From: Streptomyces griseoloalbus
GTDB taxonomy: Bacteria > Actinomycetota > Actinomycetes > Streptomycetales > Streptomycetaceae
Reading direction: 5' to 3'
Assembly (NCBI GenBank): GCA_014650015.1
Contig: BMUD01000001.1
Coordinates: 538,197-602,196 of the forward strand
Length of the DNA stretch: 64,000 nt
Below the pieces are notes generated by a model. The model ran no database searches. It worked only from the letters and a program-made list of their open reading frames with translations, and was not told where the DNA came from. Every line of letters starts with the position of its first letter. The stretch's first letter is position 1. The translations under genes and the position numbers were made by a program. This document shows positions 34,956 through 43,020 of this stretch, one piece after another.

Positions 34956-35621
34956 GTGCCACTGGGCATACGCAGGAGCGGCATCAGGCCGTTGAGCAGC
35001 ATGGGCGGGCACGCCGTCGACCCCTGGCGGTCGTTCCGGCGCACGGTCGGGGTGGTGCTCTTCGGGTGGGCGGCTGCGGCCGTCACCGCCGGCGCGTCCT
35101 ACCTGGCGTTGCGCTGGGTGTGGGTGCCCATTGCCGTGGGGGTCGTGCTGTGCCTGGCGTTCGTCGTCCTGCTGGCCCTGCTGCACCGCGCCGGGTGGAT
35201 CGCCCTGTTGAGCCTCGTACCCGCGCTGTTCATCCTCGTCGGGGCCGTCCAGTACGCGCCCGAGGCGGCGCTGGAGGTGCGCGGGGTGCGCGAGAGCGTG
35301 GTGATCGTCGCGGACAGCGCGACCGGGAAGGACGGCAAGAACCACCGGCTCACGCTGCGGACGGCGGACGGCGGGGAACTGGAGGAGCGGCTCACCCACA
35401 ACGGTTCCGGGGCGCCAGGGGTGGGCGACCGGTTCGACGTCATCCGTGACCCGGAGGGCGTGGTGCCCATGGAGCAGGCGGACGACGTGGACGCCGCGGG
35501 GCGGCTCGGTGGTCTGATCGCCGGCCTCGTGGCGTGGACGCTCATGGCGGTCCTGGCCGGCCGGCGCGGGCATGTGCGCCGTCGGCAGGGGAAGACCGAA
35601 TCCCTGTTGCTGTCCCTGTGA
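34956..35621 (+). CDS. DUF3592-like membrane protein
   Basis: A 221-residue protein with three hydrophobic segments near the N-terminus (VGVVLFGWAAAAVTAGASYL; VWVPIAVGVVLCLAFVVLLA; AGWIALLSLVPALFILVGAV), a soluble beta domain (GKNHRLTLRTADGGELEERL) and a last membrane helix (GGLIAGLVAWTLMAVLAG). That arrangement fits the DUF3592 family. The GTG at 34956 has GGGAG seven bases upstream. Role unknown. An 18-bp terminator hairpin overlaps its end. Confidence 0.7.
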   Translation: MPLGIRRSGIRPLSSMGGHAVDPWRSFRRTVGVVLFGWAAAAVTAGASYLALRWVWVPIAVGVVLCLAFVVLLALLHRAGWIALLSLVPALFILVGAVQYAPEAALEVRGVRESVVIVADSATGKDGKNHRLTLRTADGGELEERLTHNGSGAPGVGDRFDVIRDPEGVVPMEQADDVDAAGRLGGLIAGLVAWTLMAVLAGRRGHVRRRQGKTESLLLSL

Positions 35622-35659
35622 CGCCGGGAGCGGGCCTTGGAGCCCGCTCCCGGCGTCAC
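35618..35659. terminator. Bidirectional terminator with perfect 18-bp stem
   Basis: 35618-35635 pairs perfectly with 35642-35659 around a 6-base loop. The left arm covers the stop codon of the DUF3592 gene. It serves the two convergent genes. Confidence 0.85.
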
Positions 35660-35668
35660 AGGCCGGCG

Positions 35669-36115
35669 TCAGCGGTTCTCGCGCCGCCTGCGGGCCGCGA
35701 GCAGCAAGCCGCCGCCCGCCAGGACCACGGCCGCACCGCCGGCCGCGAGGTACGGGGTGGCGTCGCTGCCACCGGTCTCGGCGAGGTCGGTGCCGCCGCC
35801 CTGCTCGCCGGCGCCGGCGCCGTCATCGGTGTCGGTCTCGGTCTCGGTGCCGCTGTCGTCGCCGGTGTCGGTGTCGCTCTCCGTCGCGGGGACGAAGTCC
35901 GCCGGCGGCCGGTCGCAGCCGATGCCGTCGCCGTCCCGGTCCAGGTGCTCGCCGTAGTGAGGGCTGGTCGCGGGGATGTTGGCGTGCCCGTTTCCGTAGG
36001 CCTCGGAGCAGTTCTCGAACGGGGTGTTGCCGCCGTGCGCCTCGGCGGTGACCGGCAGCGCGGCCAGCGCCAGCGCGGCGACGGCCACGGCGGCAGGCTT
36101 GCGGAACGAAATCAC
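35669..36115 (-). CDS. Excalibur-domain surface protein with LAETG sortase signal
   Basis: A 148-residue exported protein. A Sec signal peptide (MISFRKPAAVAVAALALAAL, cleavage near AEAH) is followed by an excalibur calcium-binding domain (NCSEAYGNGHANIP and DRDGDGIGCDRP), an acidic Thr/Asp/Glu/Gly linker, the sorting motif LAETG, a hydrophobic helix and a basic tail RRRREN. LAxTG is the motif used by class E sortases of actinobacteria, so the protein should be anchored to peptidoglycan. It is monocistronic. Confidence 0.88.
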   Translation of the reverse strand: MISFRKPAAVAVAALALAALPVTAEAHGGNTPFENCSEAYGNGHANIPATSPHYGEHLDRDGDGIGCDRPPADFVPATESDTDTGDDSGTETETDTDDGAGAGEQGGGTDLAETGGSDATPYLAAGGAAVVLAGGGLLLAARRRRENR

Positions 36116-36253
36116 AGGGAGCCCCCCAGATGGTGCGTGTGCGGTACGAGGCTGCCGAAGCTACTGGGGGGCTCGTGGAGTGGAGGGGTTACGGAGGACC
36201 CGTGATGCGAACGTGACGTGACCGAAGGGTAACTCTCCGTTTCGGCCCCCTTG

Positions 36254-37411
36254 TTACACCCGGAAGGGTCCCTTCACCTCGTACGTGATGCCGCCCGACG
36301 AACTCCCGCTCGTGCCGCGCTGGCTGGAGAAGTACAGGCGGCTGCCGTCCGGGGAGAAGGCGGGGCCGGTGATCTCGGAGCCCGACTGGCCGCCGATGCG
36401 CAGGAACGGGGCCACCACGTCGTCCGGCGTGATGACACAGATCTCCATGTTCCCGCCGTCCTCGGCCACGAAGAGGTCGCCGGAGGAGGCACCGGTGACG
36501 TTGTCGACGCCGGTCAGGGGAGCCGTGCCGCCCGTCACCAGCGAGTCGTCGTAGGCGAGTTCGATGGTCTGGGCGGACGCGTCGTACTGCCAGACGCGGT
36601 TGTCGCCCTTGGTGGTGAACCAGCAGGTGTCGTTCGCGTAGTAGCAGCCCTCGCCGCCGTTGAAGCGCTTGGCGCCGGAGACCTGGCCGCGGGTGGCGGT
36701 CGCGCCGGAGGGGTCCGGGACCCGCGCCCAGCTCACCGGGCCGCTGGTGCCGCTGCCCGCGACCAGCACCTCCAGCGTGCCCGACGACAGGTCGCCCCAG
36801 GTGGTGGGCCGGAAACGGTAGAAGCAGCCGTCCGACACGTCCTCGGTCAGGTAGATCACCTTGCGCACCGGGTCGGCGGCCGCCGCCTCGTGCTTGAAGC
36901 GGCCCATGGCGTCACGGCGGACGGCCGCCTTCACCCCCCACGGGTCGGTCTCGTAGACGTACCCCCGGTCCACCTCCTCGCAGGACAGCCAGGTGTTCCA
37001 CGGGGTCTTCCCGCCCGCGCAGTTCTGCCGGGTGCCGGACAGGACGCGGTACGCGCCCGTGACGGCACCGGTGGCCGAGAACTTCAGCGCGCTCGCCCCG
37101 CCCGACGGGTTGATCTCCGAGTTGGAGACGTAGATCCAGCCCGAGCCGTCCGCGTAACAGGCGCCGCCGTCGGGGGCGTTGTGCCAGGTGTACGAGGTGC
37201 CGGTGACCGTTCTGCCGGAACGGGCGACGACCCGGCTGGTGAATCCGGCGGGCAGGCTGATCCCGTTGGCGTCCGCCGCGCCGAGCGGACCGTACGGGCC
37301 GGTGCCGGGCCGGGCGGGGGCGGCGTACGCCGCGCCGCGCCACAAGGTCCCGCCGAGCACGGCGGAGGTGCCGCCGACGGCGGTCGCACGAAGGAAGGTA
37401 CGACGTTCCAC
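36254..37411 (-). CDS. Tat-exported PhoX-like/DUF839 protein
   Basis: A 385-residue protein. The N-terminus MERRTFLRATAVGGTSAVLG is a twin-arginine signal, ending near AYAAPA. The mature part is a beta-propeller-like fold with SNSEINPSGGASALKFSATG, TPWNTWLSCEEVDRGYVYE, IYLTEDVSDGCFYRF and NGGEGCYYANDTCWFTTKGD, typical of DUF839/PhoX-like proteins, some of which are calcium- and iron-dependent phosphatases. The conserved Glu and Cys in SCEE match. The GTG at 37411 was chosen because TTGGAG lies five bases upstream and the Tat motif follows. Enzyme activity is likely but unproven. Confidence 0.8.
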   Translation of the reverse strand: MERRTFLRATAVGGTSAVLGGTLWRGAAYAAPARPGTGPYGPLGAADANGISLPAGFTSRVVARSGRTVTGTSYTWHNAPDGGACYADGSGWIYVSNSEINPSGGASALKFSATGAVTGAYRVLSGTRQNCAGGKTPWNTWLSCEEVDRGYVYETDPWGVKAAVRRDAMGRFKHEAAAADPVRKVIYLTEDVSDGCFYRFRPTTWGDLSSGTLEVLVAGSGTSGPVSWARVPDPSGATATRGQVSGAKRFNGGEGCYYANDTCWFTTKGDNRVWQYDASAQTIELAYDDSLVTGGTAPLTGVDNVTGASSGDLFVAEDGGNMEICVITPDDVVAPFLRIGGQSGSEITGPAFSPDGSRLYFSSQRGTSGSSSGGITYEVKGPFRV

Positions 37412-37617
37412 TGTCGCTCCAAGAGGTGCCGTGACCGTCCCGCCGCCGGTCGGCGGCGGGGGCGTGCGAGCAGTGAACCTAGAGGAGCGGAATGGACGCC
37501 TCATGGCCGGGGACGTACCGGCAGATGACCATCCCAGGGGATGGCGGACCACGGAGGCGGCGCCCACGAAGCGGAACGACCCGAACTCGACAGGAATTCG
37601 ACAGGCGCCCTACGGGA

Positions 37618-37968
37618 TCACGCCGCCTTCACCTCGTACGCCGTCACCCGGACCGTCTCGTCGTCCAGGCACCGGCCCGACTCCAGGTCGAAGCGCTGCT
37701 TGAGGAGCGGAGAGGCGACGAAGGGGCGGCCCCGGTGGGTGCCGGTCAGACCGCGGGAGAGGACCGCCGCGCCGGTGAAGGGGTCGCGGTTGTCGATGGC
37801 GTACAGCCGGCCAGTGCGGTCGGCGAAGACGGCGACCTGGCGGCCGTCGGGGAGCAGGGCGGCCACTCCCCGGCCCGGGATCAGCGCGCTCAGGTCGCAG
37901 ACCGTGAACCAGTCCTCCGCCAGGCGGAGCCGGACCTTCAGATCGGTGGTCTCGAGTGCCAGGGTCAT
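37618..37968 (-). CDS. nirD: Nitrite reductase small subunit NirD
   Basis: A 116-residue Rieske-like protein (NirD type) without the full Rieske ligand set, as usual for NirD. It includes WFTVCDLSALIPGRGVAALL, YAIDNRDPFTGAAVLSRGL and PFVASPLLKQRFDLESGRCL. It assists the NADH-dependent NirB in assimilatory nitrite reduction to ammonium. Its ATG overlaps the nirB stop (ATGA), so it is translationally coupled. Confidence 0.93.
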   Translation of the reverse strand: MTLALETTDLKVRLRLAEDWFTVCDLSALIPGRGVAALLPDGRQVAVFADRTGRLYAIDNRDPFTGAAVLSRGLTGTHRGRPFVASPLLKQRFDLESGRCLDDETVRVTAYEVKAA

Positions 37969-40571
37969 CGCGTGACGCTTCCTTCCAGGATGTCGTCGGC
38001 AGGTCGCAGGCCGATGTTCAGCAGCGGCAGGTCGGGCTTGATCTGGTCGCGCTCCGGGACGAAGGCGACCACCGGGTCGGGGGTGTCGGGCGCGTTCACG
38101 AAGGACACGAACCGGGAGAGCTTCTCCGGGTCGTTGATGGTCTCGGCCCACTCGTCGCGGTAGTGGGAGACGTGGGCGGCCATCAGGGCCTCCAGCTCGT
38201 CGCAGATCCCGAGCGAGTCGTGCACGACGACGTCCCGTACGTGGTCCAGGCCGCCGGGGATCCGGTCCAGCCACACGCTGGTGCGCTCCAGGCGGTCGGC
38301 GGTGCGGATGTAGAACATCAGGAACCGGTCGATCAGGCGGATCAGCTCGGCGTCCGACAGGTCCTGGGCGAGCAGGTCGGCGTGGCGCGGGGTCGCGCCG
38401 CCGTTGCCGCCGACGTAGAGGTTCCAGCCGCTCGCGGTGGCGATGACGCCGAAGTCCTTGGACTGGGCCTCCGCGCACTCGCGCTGGCAGCCGGAGACCG
38501 CCGACTTGAGCTTGTGGGGCGACCTGAGCCCCCGGTAGCGCAGCTCCAGGTCGATCGCCATCCGCACCGAGTCCTGCACGCCGTAGCGGCACCAGGTCTG
38601 CCCCACGCAGGACTTCACCGTGCGCAGCGACTTGCCGTAGGCGTGGCCGGACTCGAAACCGGCGTCCACCAGACGGGCCCAGATCAGCGGGAGTTGTTCG
38701 ACCCGCGCGCCGAACATGTCGATGCGCTGGCCGCCGGTGATCTTCGTGTAGAGGCCGAAGTCGCGGGCGATCTCGCCGATCACGATCAGCTTCTCCGGGG
38801 CGATCTCGCCGCCGGGGATGCGGGGCACGACCGAGTACGAGCCGTTCTTCTGCAGGTTGGCCAGGAAGTGGTCGTTGGTGTCCTGCAGCGCCGCCTGCTC
38901 GCCGTCCAGGACGTAGTTGCTGGCGCCGATCGCCGGGGCGAGGGAGGCGATGATCGAGCCGACCGTCGGCTTGCAGACCTCGCAGCCGTCGCCGCCCCGG
39001 GCGGCCTCACGGCCGTGCCGGTCGAGGAGGTCCTGGTAGGAGGTGATGCGCAGGGCCAGGACGATCTCGTACAGCTCCTCGCGGGTCTGGGAGAAGCAGC
39101 CGCACAGGCCCTTGTCGACCTCGACGCCGCTCGCCTCCAGCTCGGCGGTGATCAGCTGGCCGAGCACTTTGACGCAACTGCCGCACGTCGTCCCGGCCTT
39201 GGTGCACTTCTTCACCTCGGGCACGGTGGTGCAGTTGTGCTCGGTGACCGCGCCGCGGATCGTGCCCTTGCGGACGTTGTTGCAGGAGCAGATGATCGCG
39301 TCGTCCGGCAGCGCGGCCGGTCCGAGCTGGGCGGGCGCCCCGGCGCCGGCGGGCAGCACCAGCGACTCGGGGGCGACCGGCGGGACCGAGCCGGTGAACG
39401 CCTTCAGCGTGCCGTACGCCTCCGCGTCGCCCACCAGGATGCCGCCGAGCAGCGTGCCGTCGCGGCCGATGACCAGCTTCTTGTACAGGCCGGCGCGGGA
39501 GTCGGAGTAGACGACGTCCAGGCAGTCCTCGGTCGCGCCGTGCGCGTCGCCGAAGGAGGCCACGTCCACGCCGAGCAGCTTCAGCTTGGTGGACAGGTCC
39601 GCGCCGGTGAAGGACGCCTCGTCGGCGGCGATCGTCGCGGCGGCCGTCTCGGCCTGCTCGTACCCGGGGGCGACCAGGCCGTACACCCGGCCGTCGGCGG
39701 CCAGCGCGCACTCGCCGATCGCGAAGACGTGCGGGTCGGCGACCGTGCGGCACTGCTCGTCGACCGCGATGCCGCCGCGCTCGCCGACCGTCAGACCGCA
39801 GTCGCGGGCGAGCTGGTCGCGGGGGCGGACACCGGCGGAGAACACCACCAGGTCGGTGGCGAGTTCGGAACCGTCGGACAGCTTCATCCCGGTGACCGCG
39901 CCGTCCTCGCCGACCACGATCTCCTGCGTGCCGACGCCGGTGTGGACGGACAGGCCCATGTCCTCGATGGTGCGCAGCAGCGCGGCGCCGCCGCCCTCGT
40001 CGACCTGGACGGGCATCAGGCGGGGCGCGAACTCCACGATGTGGGAGGTGAGTCCGAGGCCCTTGAGCGCTCCCGCCGCCTCCAGGCCGAGCAGACCGCC
40101 GCCGACCACGGCACCGGTCGTCGCCTTCTTCGCGTACTCCTCGATCGCGAGCAGGTCCTCGATCGTGCGGTAGACGAAGCAGCCCTCGGCGTCCTTGTTC
40201 GGCACGGGCGGCACGAACGGGTAGGAGCCGGTGGCCAGGACCAGGACGTCGTAGTCGACGGTCAGCCCCGAACGGGCCGTCACCCGGCGCGCCTCGCGGT
40301 CGACCGTCTCCGCCGGGTCGCCGATGTGCAGCTCGATGCCGTGGTCCTCGATGAACTCCAGGTCCGTCATGGACAGGTCCTCGGGGGTCTTCCCCGAGAA
40401 GTACGAGGTGAGCTGGACGCGGTCGTACGCCGGACGCGGCTCCTCGCACAGCACGACCACGCGGTGCGTGGCGGTCAGGCCGCGCTCGGCCAGCGCCTCC
40501 AGGAAGCGCTGGCCGACCATGCCGTGGCCGACGAGCACGATCGTGGGGGATGCCCCGGGGGTGGCGGTCAT
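37965..40571 (-). CDS. nirB: Nitrite reductase large subunit NirB
   Basis: An 868-residue siroheme enzyme that reduces nitrite to ammonium. Domains in order: FAD/NAD(P)-binding reductase (IVLVGHGMVGQRFLEALAER; ATGSYPFVPP; GGGLLGLEAAGAL), a BFD-like [2Fe-2S] domain (CSCNNVRKGTIRGAV with later CTKAGTTCGSCVK), then ferredoxin-like and siroheme/[4Fe-4S] domains with CVGQTWCRYG and SGCQRECAEA providing the cluster ligands. Start ATG at 40571 has GGAGG upstream and overlaps the stop of the FAD gene. The operon is likely under GlnR control. Confidence 0.96.
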   Translation of the reverse strand: MTATPGASPTIVLVGHGMVGQRFLEALAERGLTATHRVVVLCEEPRPAYDRVQLTSYFSGKTPEDLSMTDLEFIEDHGIELHIGDPAETVDREARRVTARSGLTVDYDVLVLATGSYPFVPPVPNKDAEGCFVYRTIEDLLAIEEYAKKATTGAVVGGGLLGLEAAGALKGLGLTSHIVEFAPRLMPVQVDEGGGAALLRTIEDMGLSVHTGVGTQEIVVGEDGAVTGMKLSDGSELATDLVVFSAGVRPRDQLARDCGLTVGERGGIAVDEQCRTVADPHVFAIGECALAADGRVYGLVAPGYEQAETAAATIAADEASFTGADLSTKLKLLGVDVASFGDAHGATEDCLDVVYSDSRAGLYKKLVIGRDGTLLGGILVGDAEAYGTLKAFTGSVPPVAPESLVLPAGAGAPAQLGPAALPDDAIICSCNNVRKGTIRGAVTEHNCTTVPEVKKCTKAGTTCGSCVKVLGQLITAELEASGVEVDKGLCGCFSQTREELYEIVLALRITSYQDLLDRHGREAARGGDGCEVCKPTVGSIIASLAPAIGASNYVLDGEQAALQDTNDHFLANLQKNGSYSVVPRIPGGEIAPEKLIVIGEIARDFGLYTKITGGQRIDMFGARVEQLPLIWARLVDAGFESGHAYGKSLRTVKSCVGQTWCRYGVQDSVRMAIDLELRYRGLRSPHKLKSAVSGCQRECAEAQSKDFGVIATASGWNLYVGGNGGATPRHADLLAQDLSDAELIRLIDRFLMFYIRTADRLERTSVWLDRIPGGLDHVRDVVVHDSLGICDELEALMAAHVSHYRDEWAETINDPEKLSRFVSFVNAPDTPDPVVAFVPERDQIKPDLPLLNIGLRPADDILEGSVTR

Positions 40572-41788
40572 CAGGAGCCTCCATCGTTGGTGAGCAGGTG
40601 GAGCAGGGGCCCGCCGTCGGACGGGAGCGGCTCTGCTCCCTCCCAGGCGCGCGCGAGGGCGCCGACGGTGCCGAGTTCGCCGACGAGGACCCCGCCGACC
40701 AGGCGGTCGTCGCGGACGACGACCTTGCGGTAGGTGCCCCGGGTGGCGTCGGTGAGCTGGACGACGTCGTCGCCCGGCAGCACCTCGGTCTCGCCGAACG
40801 CGGCGAGGTCGAAGGGGCTGTCGGGACCGGTGAGGGTCAGCCGGGTCAGGGAGCGGGTGCCGGTGTAGCGGGCGCCGGTGTCCCCGGCGAGCAGGGCGGC
40901 GAGCGCGTCGGCCTGTTCCAGCGCCGGCGCGGCGAGCCCGTACACCGTGCCGGCGTGCTGGACGCAGTCGCCGACGGCGTGGATGTACGGGTCGGAGGTG
41001 CGCAGTTCGTCGTCGACGACGATCCCCTTGCGGACCTCGAGCCCGGCCGCCGTGGCGAGGCCGGCCCTCGGGTGCACCCCGCAGGCCAGCACCACGAGAT
41101 CGGCGTCGAGGGCGTATCCGTCGGCCAACTCCACCGAACGGACGGCGCCGCCGACGCAGCGCACGTCCCGCACCCGGCACTCGGTGTGCACCTCGACGCC
41201 CAGGTCGGTCAGATGCCGCTCGACGAGCGCGGACGCGGCCGGGTCGAGCTGGCGTTCCATCAGCCGCTCGGACTGCTGGGCGAGGACGACCTGCGCGCCG
41301 CGCACGGCGAGCGCGCGGGCCGCGGAGACCCCGAGCAGCCCGCCGCCGATCACCACCGCCCGCACGCCCGGCCGTACCGCCTTGGCCAGGCCCAGGCAGT
41401 CGTCCATGGTGCGGAACGCGTGCACGCCCTCGGGCAGCTCGTGGTCCTCGGTGAACAGGCCGCGCAGCGGCGGCAGTACGGCGTTGGAGCCGGTGGCCAG
41501 GACGAGCCTGTCGTATGCGATCACGGGACCGTCCGCGCAGGCGACGGTCCGCCCGGCGCGGTCGATGCCGGTGACCCGGGCCCGGGTCAGCTCCGCGGGC
41601 GCCGGCAGGGCGATCACCTCGGGGCTGTAGCGCCCGGCCAGCACCTCGGCGAGCAGTACCCGGTTGTACGGGCGGTGCTCCTCCTCGCCGACCAGCGTCA
41701 CGGGCGTGCCGAGCTCGCCGAGCCGCCGGGCGAGTCGTACGCCCGCGAGGCCGGAGCCGATCACCACCACACGCTCATTCGAGGTCAT
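40571..41788 (-). CDS. NAD(P)/FAD-dependent oxidoreductase of the nitrite operon
   Basis: A 405-residue flavoprotein related to the N-terminal reductase part of NirB and to NasB/NasE-type proteins. It shows VVVIGSGLAGVRLARRLGEL (FAD), LATGSNAVLPP, AVVIGGGLLGVSAARAL (NAD) and the HAVGDC motif. It lacks the siroheme and [4Fe-4S] parts. As first gene of an operon with nirB and nirD it probably passes electrons to NirB or to NasA, whose nearby gene lacks an obvious reductase subunit. Start ATG at 41788, 24 bases from a GlnR-like site. Confidence 0.88.
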   Translation of the reverse strand: MTSNERVVVIGSGLAGVRLARRLGELGTPVTLVGEEEHRPYNRVLLAEVLAGRYSPEVIALPAPAELTRARVTGIDRAGRTVACADGPVIAYDRLVLATGSNAVLPPLRGLFTEDHELPEGVHAFRTMDDCLGLAKAVRPGVRAVVIGGGLLGVSAARALAVRGAQVVLAQQSERLMERQLDPAASALVERHLTDLGVEVHTECRVRDVRCVGGAVRSVELADGYALDADLVVLACGVHPRAGLATAAGLEVRKGIVVDDELRTSDPYIHAVGDCVQHAGTVYGLAAPALEQADALAALLAGDTGARYTGTRSLTRLTLTGPDSPFDLAAFGETEVLPGDDVVQLTDATRGTYRKVVVRDDRLVGGVLVGELGTVGALARAWEGAEPLPSDGGPLLHLLTNDGGS

Positions 41789-41811
41789 GTCATCGAGCGT
41801 GCGGTGCGGGT

Positions 41812-41838
41812 GTTACCCGGCAGCATCACCTCTGTTTC
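41812..41838 (-). promoter_or_regulatory. GlnR-like site upstream of the nir operon
   Basis: On the minus strand: GAAAC, 6 bases, GATGC, 6 bases, GTAAC, so half-sites are spaced 11 bp, as in GlnR boxes (GTnAC-n6-GAAAC). The last half-site ends 23 bases before the operon's ATG. The same distance is seen at nasA. Confidence 0.65.
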
Positions 41839-41878
41839 CCGCGCGGAACGCTGCCCTCAGTGGGGGAGCGGGGCGGAT

Positions 41879-42076
41879 GTGAGGGTTCCGGCTCCCGGAT
41901 CGTGCGGGGAGGTGAGGGTTCCGGCTCCCGGATCGTGCGGGGAGGTGAGGGTTCCGGCTCCCGGATCGTGCGGGGAGGTGAGGGTTCCGGCTCCCGGATC
42001 GTGCGGGGAGGTGAGGGGCGCGGGTCCGGGTTCGTGCGGGGAGGTGAGGGGCGCGGGTCCGGGGCCGGTCCTGGAT
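41879..42076. repeat. Six tandem 33-bp repeats between nir operon and tauE-like gene
   Basis: Units start at 41879, 41912, 41945, 41978, 42011 and 42044. The first four are virtually identical (GTGAGGGTTCCGGCTCCCGG then ATCGTGCGGGGAG) and the last two are diverged. The 33-base period keeps frames open on both strands, but no start, codon bias or family supports a protein. It sits between two divergent promoters within the 360-base gap 41789-42148. Confidence 0.85.
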
Positions 42077-42148
42077 GTGAGGAGGCCAACCTCAACAAAC
42101 GCTCATCTTGATGGACGCCACATCTATCGCCTCCATAGGCTCGCGACC

Positions 42149-42931
42149 ATGCCCGACATCTCCCTGACCATGGTCGTCCTGCTCTGTCTGGCCGCCCTCG
42201 CCGCAGGCTGGATCGACGCCGTGGTCGGCGGGGGCGGGCTGCTGCTCCTGCCGGTCCTGCTGCTCGGCCTGCCCGCCGGGACCCCGGCCGCGCACGCCCT
42301 GGGCACCAACAAGGCGGTCGCGATCGTGGGCACCACGGGCGCCGCGGTGACCTACGCCCGCAAGGCGCCGGTCGATGTGCGGACGGCCGTACGCATCGGA
42401 CTGGCCGCCCTGGCCGGATCGTCGGCGGGGGCGTTCTTCGCGGCCGGGATGAGCACCGAGGTGCTCAAGCCGGTCATCATGGTGGTGCTGCTCGCCGTGG
42501 CCGCCTTCGTCATCCTGCGCCCCGCCTTCGGCACGGCCCCCGCCACCGGCCCGGCGACCCCGCGCCGCATCCTCGCGGCGATCGGCCTCGCCGGTCTCGG
42601 CATCGGCTTCTACGACGGTCTCATCGGCCCCGGCACCGGCACGTTCCTCGTGCTGGCGCTCACCGCCGTCCTGCACCTGGACCTGGTCGCCGCGTCCGCC
42701 ACCGCCAAGATCGTCAACTGCTGCACCAACGCAGGCGCCCTGGCGACGTTCGCCTGGCAGGGCGCGGTGCTGTGGCAGCTGGCCGCCGTGATGGCCGTGT
42801 TCAACCTGGCGGGCGGCACCCTCGGCGCCCACACGGCCCTGAAGAAGGGCAGCGGCTTCGTCCGCGTCGTCCTGCTGACGGTCGTCTTCGCCCTGGTGGC
42901 GAATCTGGCGTACGAGCAGTGGCTGGCCTAG
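42149..42931 (+). CDS. TauE/SafE family sulfite exporter-like membrane protein
   Basis: A 260-residue membrane protein with about eight helices. The family hallmarks are the twin repeats AGWIDAVVGGGGLLLLPVLL with HALGTNKAVAIVGTTGA, and GFYDGLIGPGTGTFLVLALT with SATAKIVNCCTNAG. TauE/SafE proteins move sulfonate-related anions. The stop codon TAG is part of the CTAG that bounds miniature element copy 2. It is divergent from the nitrite operon; no functional link is clear. Confidence 0.9.
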   Translation: MPDISLTMVVLLCLAALAAGWIDAVVGGGGLLLLPVLLLGLPAGTPAAHALGTNKAVAIVGTTGAAVTYARKAPVDVRTAVRIGLAALAGSSAGAFFAAGMSTEVLKPVIMVVLLAVAAFVILRPAFGTAPATGPATPRRILAAIGLAGLGIGFYDGLIGPGTGTFLVLALTAVLHLDLVAASATAKIVNCCTNAGALATFAWQGAVLWQLAAVMAVFNLAGGTLGAHTALKKGSGFVRVVLLTVVFALVANLAYEQWLA

Positions 42932-42994
42932 GGTCTGCCTGACGATTCCCGCCTGCCCTGCGGGCGACGACGCGAATGATCGGACAGGCCCTGG
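42928..42994. mobile_element. CTAG-bounded palindromic miniature element, copy 2
   Basis: A 67-bp imperfect palindrome starting at the CTAG that contains the TauE-like stop codon and ending at CTGG. The core CTGCGGGCGACGACGCGAAT is identical to copy 1, and the end GGACAGGCC complements the start. It lies between two convergent genes and could also work as a bidirectional terminator. Confidence 0.7.
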
Positions 42995-43020
42995 GGCCGC
43001 ACCCGGGTCGGCCGGTACGG

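Noticed and set aside
37956-40733. 925-codon open frame antisense to nirB
   Set aside because: The opposite strand holds a complete, motif-bearing nirB; this frame is Val/Gly/Asp-rich shadow sequence.
41879-42076. Possible CRISPR array or repeat protein
   Set aside because: The 33-bp units abut directly without unique spacers and no cas gene is near; the open frames lack a start signal and codon bias, so it is neither a CRISPR nor a supported protein.
40550-42148. Long N-terminal extension of the TauE-like gene
   Set aside because: It runs antisense through the FAD oxidoreductase and the tandem repeats; the TauE family sequence begins at ATG 42149.
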